A stretch of DNA of 64,000 nucleotides, from the NCBI GenBank assembly GCA_029817715.1, contig JARUPY010000538.1, positions 4,340,001-4,404,000 on the forward strand, read 5' to 3'. Each line of letters opens with the position of its first letter. Position 1 is the first letter of the stretch. This DNA comes from Melastoma dodecandrum (taxonomy: Eukaryota > Streptophyta > Magnoliopsida > Myrtales > Melastomataceae). Below, piece after piece: positions 48,001-58,789 of the stretch. The position numbers and the translations under genes were made by a program. Under the pieces are notes generated by a model. The model did no database searches and was not told the DNA's origin. It worked only from the letters and a program-made list of their open reading frames with translations.

Positions 48001-49399
48001 CCTTTTGATTCCAGACGTTGGCCTTTTATTTGCTGTTCATTCCCGACCAGAAGCTCTTCTGGTTAGTCCCTTCTTTTATTCGATTCTTCTAATCCTGTCT
48101 GGATTCTCCCATTCGGTTAGCTTCTGGTTTGGTTGTGATTAGGAAAGTTAAAACCGTTAGGGGGATAGAATCACTTTGGGACGTTGCTGAATCGTCTTTG
48201 GCAGGGGACCGACAATGGCGGATGATTCCAGGGGAGAAGCTTCACTGCCAGGTGTGTTGTGATCCTGATTTGGCAGGATCTTGTCGGGAACAAAGGTGAG
48301 TTTTGATTCTTATTTTAATCTGGGCTGGGCTGTGGTTTATTTGTTTTGGACTGGGTCAGCCTTTCACCTTGGATCGGGCTGTGTTTGTGGGTTGAATTTT
48401 GAGGGCTTGGGTTTGCCCATGCCTTCTTATTTGGTTTTCTTGAGTTTGATTATTGTTTTGCCTGGCCTCTTTCTTTGGTTTGGGCTGGAATGGATGTCTT
48501 GCAGTGGGTTGGTAGCTAATGAGCTAACAAGTCTTGTAGTTGGGAGTCGTAGATGCAGTAGGGACCATTTTACTGTCTGTTGATAATGGGGTCCCATTAC
48601 ATTATGCAGCAGCATGGATTGTGCAGGCTGGCGAATAGAAATTTGTTGATTTTGTTGAGGACCAGGAATGGCGGCTGTTTTGAGGTTGGGAGCGCCTTGG
48701 GCTCTCGGCCGACTTCGCTAGAGTTCATGAAGGCTAACGGTAGTGTCCTCTGTAAATTTTGAACCTGTGCTCCTGTTTGTACGAGCGGCGGGCTGAGATG
48801 GATGATGGCCAGGTAAGTTGAATCTGAACGTTCCGTGATCGTTGAGTCTAACGGCTGCTGATTCTGATGTTTGTGTGGCATTGGCTAGCCCAAAAACTGT
48901 CGAGTTGGGGTACCGATGCGGCCGCTGCTTCTTTTGTTAGTGTATGTTGCTGTATATGTTGTTGTACATGCATCTGCTGCTGAGCTGCTGGAACTGATGT
49001 TGTTGTCTTTGTTATTGTATTTTCTGCAGTTATTGCTGGCTAGCTGCAGGTTGCTGGCGTGTCGTTGCGGGAGCGCTGGCCTGCCGTTGCAGCGGCGACT
49101 GACTTTGATGCGCTCGGTGGGCTTCATGAAGTTCAAAGTGCAGCCGTTCTGTTGTATGCCGATGTATTGTCTGATCTGTGTAATGTTCAAGTTTGTTCGC
49201 TAATTTCCTGTTGTAAAGGAGCTAGAAACCAATGTTAGCAGGAAAATCTGTAAATGGTTCACGGCTCCGCTAGCAATTAAAAGAATGTCAAGATCGCTTC
49301 TTGTGTTTTATTTATTTCCATCCTACGGTCAAATTTTAACTTTGCAAATTAAATTCACCAGACAAAGTCAAACGGGTAATAATAATTTGGGGTATTACA
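45089..49399 (-). repeat. Element B 5' LTR
   Basis: 4311 bp, TGTAC end on the left and ATTACA on the right. About 11 single-base differences from the other copy were counted by eye, e.g. at 45310, 46295 (one-base loss), 47258, 47868, 48059 and 48501. Open frames present in both copies are explained by this near identity. Confidence 0.95.
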
Positions 49400-49404
49400 A
49401 CGTG
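49400..49404. repeat. Target-site duplication of element B, right copy
   Basis: ACGTG, identical to 34555-34559. Element A leader sequence resumes at 49405. Confidence 0.95.
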
Positions 49405-50039
49405 AGGTGAATTTGCATGCAAGTTTTCTCCTACTGGAACAATGAGAATACCTAACAAATGTAAAAGTGTTGATATATTGATTATTGATTAACAAGCGTT
49501 CGTGCAAAATGGATGTAGATGAGTATGATGACATAAAGAAAAAGAGGTAGGGAAGGGAGAAAAGAAATTCGGAACCCCCCCTGTGACCAACCCAAACCTC
49601 TGCAAAACGAACAGGGTTAGTGCCACGATTATCGCATACAAAACGTACCTGAACCTGTCCCTGCACAAGTAACAGGCACTTAGTAACAGACAAATGCACG
49701 TGCGGCGTCTGGTACCTGTAGTGAGCAAGCAATTCTAGACTCGGGAGAGGTTTCTAGACCTCCCTCGGACTAAGGGAGGCGGGGCCCCGACCCAAAACCA
49801 CACCGCAAAGAGCAGCACAGCTGGGCCTAACGGTGACCCCCCTAAGATCCTAGCCCCGGGTTCGGGCTTACCTAGAAATGCCTAAAAAGCGGTAAACAAA
49901 CACAAAGAGGAGATCAAGCAAAAGGCATCGAGCCAATCAATTACATGCGAAACCAAGTAACTCCTCTCCGCATGTGGTAAGAAAAGGTTTTCGGTAGGAA
50001 TCCACATGCGGAGGTCCCCAGCGGAGTCGCCATCCGGGA
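49405..50039 (-). promoter_or_regulatory. Leader and primer-binding site of element A
   Basis: The 5' leader of A, cut off from ORF1 by element B. It joins 34554 once B is removed. The primer site is 50015-50032 (TGGCGACTCCGCTGGGGA on the minus strand), seven bases from the LTR. I could not assign the tRNA. The part from 49650 on is conserved with element B. Confidence 0.75.
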
Positions 50040-53000
50040 TGTGCGCGCGCCCTTCCGGCCTAGCGGCGCGCGGCGGCGGTTCCGGCAAGCCCGAGGATCC
50101 GGGCCCGCTCCCCCGAGGCCCAGTCCGGTCGGCGTTACGGCTCGAACGCCGGACGCTGCGGAAAGGGGCCCCGGGTTGGGCCTTCCCTTGATTCGCGAAC
50201 GGGTCTGCGGGGCGTTTCGCCAACCGTCTCCAGTTCCCTGGAGGCGGCGAGCGAAAGGCTGCGTTAAGGCCTCGCTCGCGAATTTCGAGGAAGGCCCAAG
50301 GAGCGGCTCGAGTAGCCGTCACCTCACCCCAAATGGCTCCGAAAAAGGGGTAGTGTAGTTTAGTTTAGCTTTGGAAAACTTTCTTCGGAGTCGCCACCGA
50401 CTTAGATTTAAAAAGTATGATTTAAGTCGGAAAATCAGAGTTCGGGTTCGGGGATTCCTATTTACTAACCTTAATATCCTACCACATGCGAAAAGGGTGG
50501 CGATTTGTCCAAAAAAGTTTAACTTTTGGTTGACGGGTGTTGGGCCCGATCCGGGAGTGGGCCGGACTTTTATCGACGTTTTAACGGGCGTTGGACCCGA
50601 ATTTAGGTTTGTTTGGTTAAAAATCAACATGCGACGAAATCCTAAAGCCTAAATCACGCGCGCAATCACAAGCAAGTATTTAGATCAAAAGGGCGGGGAA
50701 GGGGCGGTGATTGCGGGCCTATGCACTTGGGCCCGCAACCCGTTACAAGTGGATTGAAAGTAAAATTCGGGGAAGCCCGCACTTCCCCTTTATACCTGAA
50801 ATGACGGTTGGGGCCGCTTTGTCTTCGAGCCCACGGTTTTTAGACCGGGGTAGAACCGCGCGGTTTGATACACGCGCCTTCGAGTCGATCTTCGAAAGGC
50901 TGGAGTTGATCTTCCGAAATTGCATGCTCAGTGTACATGCGAAGAAAATATAAGAGTGGTTAGTTGACTTTCATTTTCAAAGTCCAAAACAACAATTCAA
51001 ATCAAAGAGACGAGCACAAGTTTCAACTAAATCAAAATATTTAAGATCCAACCACACATTAAGTAAACAGGTTAACAACAAGCATGTTTGTTAAATATCA
51101 GCAAAATCCAACGGTGGAATTGTGAATCATGCACACGCAAAGTCAGTTGTAGCATAGATGAGAATGCAGCATACGCAGGTTTGGAAATGAGAGCATAACT
51201 TCACTTAGAATCGTCCGATCTAAGTAAAATTAAAACCTATAGATCTGTATCTTGATGAGAAATTCAGTATATAAAATTTCAAACGAATCCAACGGTGGGA
51301 TCTCATTCTACAAAGCAAAGAATGTAATTCAGTCTCTTGCATAAGCAATCCTTGACCAGCAGAATGATGAGAAAAGAAAATTTCATAACTCTTCACTCGT
51401 TCGTAAAAAAAAAAATGAAATTTTGTCACATGCTAGATAACTCAATCATGATTTAGCATGAAAAATTTTAGGAAAAATGGATCTGTAGTATGCTGTCAGC
51501 ATAGCGGAGAATCTAGACATTCGAATAGAATGTGTTTCGATCGGCCAGCATCGCAGATCAAGTTTGACCATGTTTGACTGTAGGCTAAACTTGTTCAAAA
51601 TAAAAAGTGTAAAACACAGAAATTGTAATAAATTAAAATATCTAACTCGCGGTTCAATTTTAATCCATTCAGAACTCAAATGAGTAAATTACGCTATCTG
51701 GTGCGCAAGATACTCATGCTGCCGTAAAAGGGCAAGAGACATTAGAAGTCTTCGTCTTTTCTGAATGTTTAGACTAACCAGATGATCCCGAAAGCAAAAA
51801 CTCAAAGAATAAGATTTGTAGAGGGCTCAAATATGGTTTCAAAAGCGCTAATTTTGTAAAATTTGGGCACGTGATGAAAGAGATACGAATTTTTTCGTAT
51901 ACTAGTATGAATCTGCCCTGAAATGCGATAGCACATCTGTTCTATCTGCACTCCAACAGCGATTTGACCAGGATCTGTATGTTTAACAAGAAAGTGTATA
52001 ACATAAAATTTTTATAAAACTTAAAGATAAATCCCTTCCAACCAATTTCAGGTGAAACGGAGCTTTGATGTTCGAGTTATGTCCGAAAAACAGAGGCAGT
52101 TATTCCACTCATACGCAGAAACAGGCTGCCTTTTTCGAACAAACAAAACTCGATCAAGCAAGTGCAAATGGAGAAGCTTAAAGCACGAAAGTTGTAGAAT
52201 AGCCAAAAAGGAAATGAATCCAAGTAGCTTTAAGCAAATCCGAGCTGTACAGTCGAAACTAAGCCTGATGGAGTGCAGCTGCACATTCCACGGATGCGCA
52301 GAACAGGGCAGCTGCATTCTCCAGCATACGAAGAGGAAAAACATTGGTAAAACGAGTCTGTTTGAAAAAAAATTTCAACAGAGAAGTTGTTCTCCATCGA
52401 GAAAGGAAGCCAAAGAGTGAAAAAACCGATCAATCCATGCACAGGACAAGGAGTTATGCTGGAAAACGTCAGGAACATGCGGCAGCGAACAATATTCCAA
52501 TTTCAGCATGCGTATATCCCAACAATCGCAGATAGTTCGAGCAGTTTACAGCACTAACAAGTCCCAGAAGCTATTGACGAAGTCACAGAGGAAGTAGGAA
52601 GGGAGTGGACCTGATTTCGCATAGTTTTGAGCTCGCTAGCTCCGGTTACGATGTCTCGAAGATGCCGCAGCGTGTGTTCATGCAAACAAGAACAATAAAT
52701 GAGGTTAGATTTGTCTAAGGGGTCTACAAAATGAATAGGAAGCAGCTGGTGCAGTGACTCACCGAGAATGGGGTTCGATCGACATGAATCCTGGAAGTGT
52801 TCATGGGAGAAAGGGCGCTCGCGATGGGAAACGGCCCGCTCCACACCTCCCGAGCACGCACGCTCACGATGGGAGACTCGTGTGCGCGTCGGGAGGACTT
52901 CCATGTTGGATTTGCAGGTTTGCTGGAGTGAGGACGGCTGGAGGGATAGCTGGCACCGGGGAACCGTCACTGGGGAGTGCCGGAGGAGGGAGCCGTTACT

Positions 53001-54298
53001 GTCAGGATCGGAGGAGATGGACTGTGGGGGAGGGGCCAGATACACGTCACTGCTGAATCCGGGGGCGCCGAGGAAGACGCTGATTCTGAGGACGTCCCCG
53101 CATCGCGGGACGTCAGGGAGGCTGACACGCCTTGGGGTCGCCTATTACTGTGATGTCGGGATGACGTCGAGCTCGGGTGTTCGCCGCTGGTCCTAGAGTG
53201 TCGTGGAGCTAGAATGCGGGTCGTCGGGGGAGGAGGATTCACCGGAACAAAGGCTTGTGGGCGCCGGGAGATTGAGATGGGAGCCAACGTCTGGAGAATG
53301 GAGCTGTTGGGAGGCGCCGAGGGGAGTGGGGGCTGCTGTCGTGGGTCGTCGCTAGGGAGCAGCTGGTCGTCGTGCCCTGGACTTGGGAGGTCGAGCTTGC
53401 CATAGCCGTGGAGTTGGGGAAGCTGGTTCACTGCCGCTTGTAGATGCCGGGAAATGCGCGTTTGGTGAAACTACAGTCAGGTGAGAGGTGCAGCCGGTCA
53501 TCAAACGTTGGAGAAGCTGTGAACGCTGATCTGAAAGGCCTGCACAGAAGGAACATATATTAAAGCAGAGGGTGGGCTCCCCGCGCCGCTAAGTTCGTCC
53601 GCGAGGAGCTTGGGCTGGTTCTCCATTGTTGGCAGGAGAATGGAGATGATCGGTCATCTAAACGGGAGCTTGTTCCCGTTTCTGCAACAGAGAGAGGGAG
53701 AATTTTGGTGCTGAGGTACGTCTCTCCACGGTTGTTGTTGACTGTTTACGTGGGTTGGCCGTCGACGGGAGGGGTTCCGGTGGAGGTTTCTTTCTTACCT
53801 TGTGCAGAGGTCCTTGAAGAAAACCCGGTCGTCCTCTTGAAAAAAAATGCTACTGAGGTCCTGTTGGTGTAGGGAAAAGGTCATCTCCTCACCCCCTCTT
53901 TTTTTATCTTTTTTTTCTTTTTTTTTTTTTTTTTTGCCTCCAACGGCTTCCCCTTTCTGTTGGCCCTCGGTGAGATTCCCCAGCACCTCCTTTGGTCCAC
54001 TCCGAGGCTGCCACGTGGCAAATTTTGTTAGCCTCCCCGCACGATCCCTCCCGTGTTTGTTTAGACCGTTAGGGAACGGATAATCTTGAAAATAAAATAA
54101 AACAACGAAATAAAATAAAATAAATAAAAATGTGGTTGAGCTTGGCCTTTGTTGGGCTTGCATTGTTAGGGCCGGGCTTTGGCCTTTTCCGGAACGGTGG
54201 GCTTTGGATGGAAATCGGGCTTTGGCCTTTTTTCAGGATAATGGGCTTTGGATGGAAATCGGGCTTTACGGCTCATTAATTAATTTAATGGCATTACA
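50040..54298 (-). repeat. Element A 5' LTR
   Basis: 4259 bp, TGTGCGCGCGC on the left and GGCATTACA on the right. It keeps a 27-base segment (around 50270-50297) missing from the 3' copy. As the 5' LTR it should hold the element promoter in its right-hand (U3) part. Confidence 0.95.
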
Positions 54299-54303
54299 AG
54301 TCC
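54299..54303. repeat. Target-site duplication of element A, right copy
   Basis: AGTCC, matching 18741-18745. Confidence 0.95.
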
Positions 54304-55319
54304 AATTGTTGATCAGCCAATAAGAAAGCATTAAGAACGGATAGGAATAATCAAACCAAAATCATACAATTGTGTCAAAAGAGATAGACCCTTGACTAAT
54401 CGTCAAGACCCATCTTAACCCTAGGCAAAGAAAATTAGTTCATAACCGAATTAATCGAAAACATCAGATTCATCGTAGACAATGAAAACGGCATAAAGAA
54501 AAAAACTAAAAGAAAAACTCCCAAAGTCTCTGTCGACGGCTCCTTGTTACCAGCAGCCTCTCCCCCCTTTCTCTAGGTCAAACTACAATGTTTTTATAAT
54601 CCCCAAATAAACCTAGAGAATCTCTGAAAAATCAGGAAAGAAAATCTTCTAATTTCTCCCCATCGTAGCTTTTGGTCTTGCAAGAGCATCCAGAGATCTT
54701 CCCTTTGCACGAAGTCTTCATAATTACGCCGAGGTCCTCTTTTCTTCATATTTATCCTGAAATAAACCAAAAAACTCGGCAGTAATCTATTTCTCGGGAA
54801 TAATGTGAAATAACCAGGAATATTATGTAATGAACGCAATATTTCACAAATCTAACAAAATCTAAGTATAAAATTGCCCTAAATAACTCTACTTTCATAG
54901 AGTTATCAACCATCACATGTTACCCTAATTAGCAGCTAATATTGGGGTACTTCATCAAATCCTAGGAGCCCATTTGCAAATGAAAACTCCATTCTCATGC
55001 CCCCTGAATTCTGCAAAGTCACTCATCAATATCCAATCCGCAAGCAATTTTAATGACTGGTCTGCCTAACCCTGGATCAATGGTTGATTTTCTTTATCGT
55101 ACAGGAGGGATTTACGAATTGAACTAAGGAGGCCGATTCTTGCAACGAGAACTGTAATTTCACCCGCAAGCTTAATATATTGCAAATCCATTACAGGAAT
55201 CATCTCAAAAGAGGATGCAAGCCGAAAGAGCTGGAACAAGTTAACACAGAACTACAAAAAGTTAAAAGGAACTAAATCCCTGCAACGGGAACTGACTATG
55301 AGGAGGGATGGAGTCGTGA
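54304..55319. other. Right flank of element A, no gene seen
   Basis: AT-rich non-coding sequence. The first ~650 bases probably continue the repeat that lies left of 18741. The remainder up to the RING-H2 pseudogene shows no gene and may hold its 3' UTR. Confidence 0.45.
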
Positions 55320-56688
55320 TCACAACCGCAGCAAACCTTGAAAGTCATCAACCTTCGAATCCCTCCCACAACCTCCCCCTTCCTTAATACCTTTAACCCT
55401 GCTCCTGCAGAAAGGGCAAGCAGCGACCCTTACGAGCCATGGGTCGACACATCCCTTGTGGAAGACGTGTCCGCACCCGACCAACCTCCTACACCATTGC
55501 CCATCATCAAGCATATGGTACAGTAGGCCGAGGGTCGTCATCGTCATTAGGGGGGAGACTTCCGGGGCAGTGGAGGAGGTCGCCTGCAACACAGAGGTTG
55601 AGGAGTATGATGGCGGCGACGCCTAAGAAGACTGTTGGCGGGGAAAAGTTATTCCTCGCAACACGTGTCGAATTTTACAGTGAAATGTGGTCGTCGTTAA
55701 AGAGAAAGTAAACGCAATATAAAAGTACTGAATTTACAGCGTTTAGTGTTGTACACCGCGAAGTGAATGAATACAAATATAACAAGTAAACAACAATATC
55801 GGAATTCAACACAACGATACCGAGCTTACAATGTTACAATTACAGACATGACTCGAAAGGGAAAACAACAAGAAAGGCCTGGTGACGCTTCACGACGGTC
55901 AGGGACGGACGACAAGCAATTGAGGCGAACTCCTTTCGTGGAATTCACCTTGTGGAACGAAGGTGGCGACGGGTGTGAACACTAAGGGCCTGAGGCTCAC
56001 CCTAGTGGTGGGTCGAAGGCAGGATTTGATCGTCAAGGGCCGAAGGCTCATCCTGACGGTGGAAGGATGCCAAGGGCTGGAGGCTCACCCTGGGAAGGTA
56101 AAACCAAAAAGGTAAAAGACTTAGAGTCTGTGTTTGTGTCTTGTCGTTGTTGTTTGTTGTTGTCTTTTGCGATCCTTTTATAGCTCAGGATCTTTTGGTT
56201 GTAGTTACTCAGCAGATTCGAGATCTTCTTGGACCGTGTGCATGATCTCCCTCCTATTTTGTGGAAAGTGTGCGCAGCGTATCTCAATCATCTCCTCCAA
56301 TCTTGTCACGTATCCTTTCCCTTGATCGTGGCTTGGTTGTGCGTTTGAGAATGTTCTTAGATCGAAGCTCAGCGAAGCTTTCAAGCATGGTTGACCCCAA
56401 CTCTCGAGGTCGGCAATTCTCGAGCGCTCGAGAGCTGTTTCTCGAGCTAGACGCTTCCCAGTACTCGAGCGGCTTTTCGAGTATCACCTTTCTGGACTTT
56501 GTCATTTTGGCCCACTTGGGACAGAGCCCGAATCGTGTGTCAACAAAGATAAAGAAAACGCAGGTGATGAGGGCCATGATTGTAGCCCTGAGGAGGAGGG
56601 AGAAGGGCTTGGGGGTGCGCGTGAACGACGGCGTGCCTCCGCCGGCAGCCGCGGCGGAGGATTCTTGGTGGGGATTGGGGGAAGGCAT
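55320..56688 (-). pseudogene. ATL-type RING-H2 gene split by a solo LTR
   Basis: From ATG 56688 (MPSPNPHQESS) the frame runs through a hydrophobic start LLRATIMALITCVFFIF, is interrupted by an LTR at 56545, and continues at 55632 as LGVAAIILLNLCVAGDLLH, completing the membrane segment. A frame change after TVPYA leads into a partial RING: RRLVGCGHVFHKGCVDPWL and ACPFCRSRV, stop at 55320. The first C-x2-C pair and ~12 residues of the RING appear deleted (GQWC joins directly to RRLVGC). ATL proteins are membrane-anchored E3 ubiquitin ligases; this copy lacks a complete zinc-binding site and is dead. Confidence 0.72.
55633..56545. mobile_element. Solo LTR in the RING-H2 pseudogene
   Basis: 913 bp with ends TGTTG...CAACA, flanked by AAGAC (55628-55632) and AAGAT (56546-56550), a five-base duplication with one change. 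Removing it restores a continuous membrane segment in the host frame. It has no internal region. Repeated phrases GGCTGAGGCTCACCCT-like occur near 55985-56095. Confidence 0.75.
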
Positions 56689-56759
56689 TCAAAAAGATGT
56701 ATTGATTAGTGGGGAGGGGTGCCCGGATGGCGGTGGGGGAGAGAGGGGATGACAGACGA

Positions 56760-57387
56760 TGTCCATGTTGCTGCCACATGAGTTTGTTTTCTTAATGAAC
56801 GGAAAATATCCCTAAAAATTTAACATTTAAAATATCGATTTTATTTCTTAAAATGTTGATATTTTTAATAGACAAAAATATTTTCGCGTGATTTGGTTGG
56901 GCTCAGTTGGTGGTCCCTTCATTAATAAGAGACATCATTTCCAGGTTTAGTCCAATGATGATGATGATGATTAATCTTGTCGCATGTATCTAATATTAGT
57001 ATTCTCATCTGCCATTGAATTTGATACCATTTTAGGCCCAGTTGCCACAACTCGAGGCCCCTTTAGTGTCTCATGTTCTCTAACACAAATGCTGAGTTAA
57101 CTTAGATGAACCCATGGGGCCCTTTCAACATCATCTCCCCCCGCCATCTTACCATTTTTCATGTTGCTCCCATCCGACAGGCTTTCCTCCGAGTGCCGCT
57201 GGTAACAACGTTGCCGGAGTCGGAGGGAACCTATGGGATGACAGAAAAGGCCATGAAGCCCCCCTTAATTCCAATAAATCCGACATGAAATGTTTAAGCA
57301 CGATATAAACATATGCCCAAACTACTTGTAATTGTTGATTTGACCCTCCATTAAGTGTCACTTGGAACCACCCTTTTGTTGCCTACT
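56760..57387. other. Intergenic, no feature seen
   Basis: Upstream of the RING-H2 pseudogene. Contains a GATGAT run (~56957) and AT-rich DNA; no gene is supported. Confidence 0.5.
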
Positions 57388-58005
57388 CTCACAGGGACAA
57401 GACGAAGGTACGTGCTCGTCGTCTGCAGATGTTTGAGTGAGGCTGTTCGATGACGTCAATGGGTCGGAGCGCACGGACAACGACAAACGTCAGTGCTTTC
57501 GTGGACACTTGACGAATCAAATAAGCGTTCGAGTCGGTACTCGGACAATGAAGATGGACAGAGGTGCAACGTGACCAGGATACTCAAACGCGGACGCTTA
57601 AGGGATGGTCATGGACGGTCCCATGAGCAATGTTCGTGAAGAGAGCACAGGCGGAGGCAATCAAAGCAGAGAGTTCGTGAACGGGCCTGATCATGAACAG
57701 GCACGAGTAGGCCAATGAGTGATTAGACGTATCTCTTGATAAAGAGACGTCTATGGGCAAACACAACACTTGTAAGGGGCGCATTTATTGAGAAAGGGTG
57801 TGACCTTAAAGGGTATTAGGAGGCGTTACATCTTTAAGTGCACGACCTTTAGGAATGGTCGTACTGGTTAGTGAAATGTCACGATCCCTATAAGAAGGCT
57901 TCTAAATGGGTTGGCTAAATAATTGAGAGTTTTATCTTAGAGTTCTAATAAAGATTGGGTTGTCTCATAAAAGGGCGATTATTTGTAGATGAGCGTTTTA
58001 CCTAT
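57388..58005 (+). repeat. Solitary or truncated LTR related to the gag-only element
   Basis: Runs parallel to the 14741/16768 LTRs: CTCACAGGGACAAGACGA, TGGGTCGGAGCGCA, GACACTTGACG, GCAACGTGACCAGGATACTCA, CCCTATAAGAAGGCTT and TCTAATAAAG all recur in order, at much lower identity. No second copy or gag is found nearby. Confidence 0.65.
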
Positions 58006-58009
58006 ATGA

Positions 58010-58554
58010 TGTTGAAAGGGTTGTCATATAGCAAACCAAATCCCACATCAGATAGAGAAAATAGTCCGGCCTAGTATATATAGCCTAGAGGGCTACTCCT
58101 CAGCTAATTGGTTTTAGAGTGGAACCCTGCTGAGCTTGTATGCTGGACTCGGTATATGGGCCGGTCCGATTGTATCAGAGCCCGGTTAAGTCCATTAAAA
58201 CCGATGATGGGGCCCCTCACCCGTTTACGGTGCAACCCAAAAAGGGTACCCGTGTGTGGTCCGGTTCAATCGAAAAAGGGTGCCGGCTTATGGGCTCATA
58301 TGTGGGTCGTGTGTGGTCCGGTTCAACTAAAAAGGGTGCCGGCTTGTGAGCCCGTATGTGGGCTTGGGTTTGAGGGGACGTGTTCAAAGGGTTGTCATAT
58401 ATCAAACATAATTCCACATCGGATAGAGAAAAGAATACGGCCTAGTATATATAGCATAGCGAGCTACTCCATCTACAGTCAATTGGTTTTAAAGTGGAAC
58501 CCCACTGAGCTTATATACTGGGCTCGATTTATGAGTCGGTCCGATATTGTAACA
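58010..58554 (+). mobile_element. TRIM element (miniature LTR retrotransposon)
   Basis: Two direct repeats, 58010-58174 and 58381-58554, share TGTT(G/C)AAAGGGTTGTCATAT, CCACATC(A/G)GATAGAG, CCTAGTATATATAGC and TTGGTTTTA(G/A)AGTGGAACCC. TATCAGAGCCCGG follows the first (primer site for Met tRNA) and a purine run GAGGGGACG precedes the second. The ~200-base interior has no coding capacity and contains a duplicated GTGTGGTCCGGTTCAA segment. Flanks TATGA/TGTGA may be a duplication with one change. These are the features of TRIMs. Confidence 0.75.
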
Positions 58555-58789
58555 TGTGACACCTACCGGATGCCAAAGAAAAGAAAAGGCTTCCGGAACT
58601 AAGGACCGTGGGCTCGTCTTCTGATTCATCATTTTAATACTACTGACTCGGCGATCGGCAAACTCCACGACTGTCTATGTTTCTGAACTCCCATAGCTTG
58701 GCGTGCATTACTTTGTCCCCCTACCCAGAACCTTCCTCTTCCTCCTCCTTGTCGATCTCTCAGGACTTACTGAGAGAATCGGCTCGGGA

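Larger units (their letters stand above)
34560..49399 (-). mobile_element. Element B: large non-autonomous Ogre-related retrotransposon
   Basis: 14,840 bp with 4.3-kb LTRs, TG..CA ends, ACGTG duplications, primer site TGGCGACTCCGCTGGGGA (45081-45064) and polypurine tract AGGAGGGGCAAAC (38884-38872). It has the same orientation as A. The 6.2-kb interior has no gag, ORF1 or usable pol; only scrambled pieces alignable to integrase and RNase H remain near 43030-43480. This is the pattern of a large retrotransposon derivative (LARD) that uses proteins in trans. The LTRs differ at about 11 positions by eye, so insertion is recent. Confidence 0.93.
18746..54298 (-). mobile_element. Element A: giant Ogre/Tat-type Ty3-gypsy retrotransposon
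   Basis: 4.2-kb LTRs (18746-22977 and 50040-54298) with ends TG..CA are bracketed by AGTCC duplications. Transcription runs right to left. Without the nested element B its length is ~20.7 kb. Order from the 5' end: LTR, 7-base gap, primer site TGGCGACTCCGCTGGGGA (50032-50015), leader, ORF1, gag, protease, G-patch-like segment, 306-bp intron, RT, RNase H, second RNase H, integrase, ~2.4-kb 3' UTR with tandem repeats, polypurine tract, LTR. An upstream ORF1, dual RNase H, pro-RT intron and great length are known features of the Ogre lineage. gag-pro carries disabling changes, so this copy is probably not autonomous now. Confidence 0.95.

Noticed and set aside
56261..56752. 163-codon plus-strand frame
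   Set aside because: It is antisense to the RING-H2 pseudogene and the solo LTR, crossing the insertion boundary.
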